From: Cliona cf. orientalis
Taxonomy: Eukaryota > Porifera > Demospongiae > Clionaida > Clionaidae
Length of the DNA stretch: 64,000 nucleotides
Direction of reading: 5' to 3'
NCBI GenBank assembly: GCA_963930775.1
Contig: OZ005696.1
Span: 9,230,980-9,294,979, forward strand
In this document: positions 63,201 through 64,000 of the stretch, in pieces
Layout of the letters: every line of letters begins with the position of its first letter
Numbering within the stretch: the stretch's first letter is position 1
Translations under genes and position numbers: made by a program
Notes under the pieces: model-generated
The model's database searches: none
What the model was told of the DNA's origin: nothing
What the model saw: the letters and a program-made list of their open reading frames with translations, nothing else

Positions 63201-63748
63201 GATCGACTTTGTGGGTGTGGCTTGGGCGTGGTCATCATTATCCGAATTCCTTGCTTATCCGAACGGTTCGAGGTTTCCCCTTGGCCAAAGGGGTTCGGAT
63301 AATCGAGGTTGGACTGTAGTACGAATGAATGCTTAAATCAGGAGTATCACACACTATTTATGGCACATATGCATGCATAGGGCTTCCTATTGTAACATGT
63401 TAAGTGTATTGATTTACTGATAACACATGCTAATATACTGATAATAGTCTCACTACAGTGTGTCTTGTGTACCTTTGACATAAGTGTTCTCCACCAAGTC
63501 AGCCTGTTGGGGAAGATCGATCCAGCGGAGTATCCAAGCAATCCGGCCCCAAGTAGGGCAGGGATGTTGATGGACGTAGAGGTCTAGGTAGGCCTCTTTC
63601 CTCTGGGTGGGGCTCTGGTAGTCCTTCTGTATTCTGGCTATCTCAGACTGCGGTAGACCTAGGTAGCCTTCACCTCCAAGCTCATCTACCTCCTCAGGGT
63701 CCAGTGGTGCAAACAGCTCCATTAGTTTCTCAGTAGTTATAGTGAGAT
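54256..63748 (-). CDS. Death-domain protein with two Roc-COR GTPase modules (gene B, 5' end outside window)
   Basis: Exons (complement): 63473..63748, 60376..62415, 55557..57940, 54982..55048, 54256..54644, giving about 1,717 residues in the window. The first exon is a death-fold domain like gene A exon 5. The next is a Roc-COR module (P-loop GVGGSGKT, DDTGGLP, THKD) about 90% like gene A. The third is a second, divergent Roc-COR module (P-loop GPPRSGKTST, MADVGGQPAFLDMLPAL, GTYKDKV, COR-like IGSLMHYTNIP) with a Thr/Ser/Glu-repeat insert. A linker exon and a C-terminal death domain with a basic tail (KKNKV) follow. Splice phases agree at every junction: first to second module G|GT (phase 1), second module to linker phase 0, linker to death domain phase 1. 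The linker donor (gtatta) is weak. Alternatively these are two genes, with the first module stopping 12 codons past its donor at 60,341 and the second starting at MKHYEAYKE. Confidence 0.75.
56830..56961 (-). repeat. 66-bp tandem duplication inside the second Roc module
   Basis: Two copies of a 22-residue unit (ALLFGTYKDKVDDEKISQ plus flanks) lie in tandem, in frame. The same duplication is in gene C near 49,131-49,262. The unit carries the TYKD sequence that probably corresponds to the G4 base-recognition motif. Confidence 0.85.
58012..58405. mobile_element. MITE (TIR CCGTAGAATCCCGCG), right duplicate
   Basis: The same element as at 50,313-50,706, copied with the 7,699-bp unit. It lies in the intron between the two Roc-COR exons of gene B. 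Confidence 0.85.
62511..62832. mobile_element. Decayed MULE-like MITE in gene B intron
   Basis: The left end tagtcccgtccccagacccc and the right end ggggtggggtctggggacaa correspond to the element at 37,136-37,445. It sits at the equivalent place in the intron between the death-fold exon and the Roc-COR exon. The right terminus has lost its clean end. Confidence 0.7.
62918..63316. mobile_element. Tc1/mariner (pogo-like) MITE, TA target site
   Basis: The ends cagtccaacctcgattatcc and ggataatcgaggttggactg are perfect inverted copies flanked by TA (62916-62917, 63317-63318). The attatccgaac/gttcggataat unit is repeated near both ends. It is 399 bp with no transposase frame, and inserted in gene B's intron but not in gene A's. 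Confidence 0.85.
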
Positions 63749-64000
63749 CTGTGTGAGCATCAATAATACATTTCAAGATCACATATCGTACTGGGGAAAT
63801 GAAATACTTCATCATTTATTACTTTGGCCAATGAAAATCAGTTGATGTTGTACATAGGTAACATGTACACGTAAGGATTAGTCTAAGCTAAAAATCTGAC
63901 ACAGTAAATGCTGCCAAAACAGAGTGTTATAGCATGCAAAGCTGTTCACCAGCATTTCGTACTGGTAGTGACTACATGCATGCATGTATGGAGGACATGA

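Noticed and set aside
1..64000. tRNA, rRNA, virus or active transposase genes
   Set aside because: None was recognised. All mobile elements seen are short and non-coding.

Overview
This window is nuclear DNA of an animal with a compact, intron-rich genome. The genes carry many short introns (about 50-300 bp, almost all GT-AG), and several are animal families: NUP188, UBE4B, a polyhomeotic-type Polycomb protein, an astacin-like zinc protease, and death-domain/Roc-COR GTPases. Compact introns, numerous small inverted-repeat elements and expanded death-domain GTPases fit an early-branching animal, most likely a demosponge. The species was not determined. All exon models were built by reading splice sites and checking that every exon junction keeps the frame.

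Region 1 (1-5,940): remains of a small astacin-like protease family. It holds the 3' end of one copy at the left edge, one complete 5-exon copy (2,662-4,380) and a decayed tail of a third. Between them lie two exons of an unrecognised gene, interrupted by a 395-bp inverted-repeat element exactly at a splice donor. Region 2 (5,941-23,551): two conserved genes back to back, NUP188 on the minus strand (38 exons, 1,787 aa) and UBE4B on the plus strand (18 exons, 1,184 aa). They share a 323-bp divergent promoter interval. Region 3 (24,341-31,663): a six-finger C2H2 transcription factor (+) converges on a short polyhomeotic homologue (-) with HD1-like, FCS zinc finger and SAM parts.

Region 4 (32,550-64,000) is the unusual part. 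A COX6A-like gene with an extra C-terminal domain (32,958-34,185, +) converges on an eight-exon minus-strand gene (34,477-40,073). That gene encodes four N-terminal death-fold domains, a Roc-COR GTPase module and a C-terminal death domain, and every intron is phase 1. A coiled-coil protein gene (40,371-43,513, -) follows. The COX6A plus death-domain-GTPase pair then appears again. The second COX6A copy (44,783-46,065) is broken by a 4-bp insertion. The second GTPase gene is predicted to carry two Roc-COR modules in a row. Its 3' half lies in a 7,699-bp near-identical tandem duplication (about 46,290-53,984 and 53,989-61,683). The left copy is cut off inside the first GTPase module at a poly-G tract; the right copy runs on to a complete module and a further death-fold exon.

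The housekeeping genes (nuclear pore scaffold, ubiquitin chain elongation, respiratory chain subunit) appear ordinary. The death-domain Roc-COR genes look like a young, expanding family that resembles innate-immune or apoptosis-type signalling receptors by architecture. Their function is inferred only from domains.
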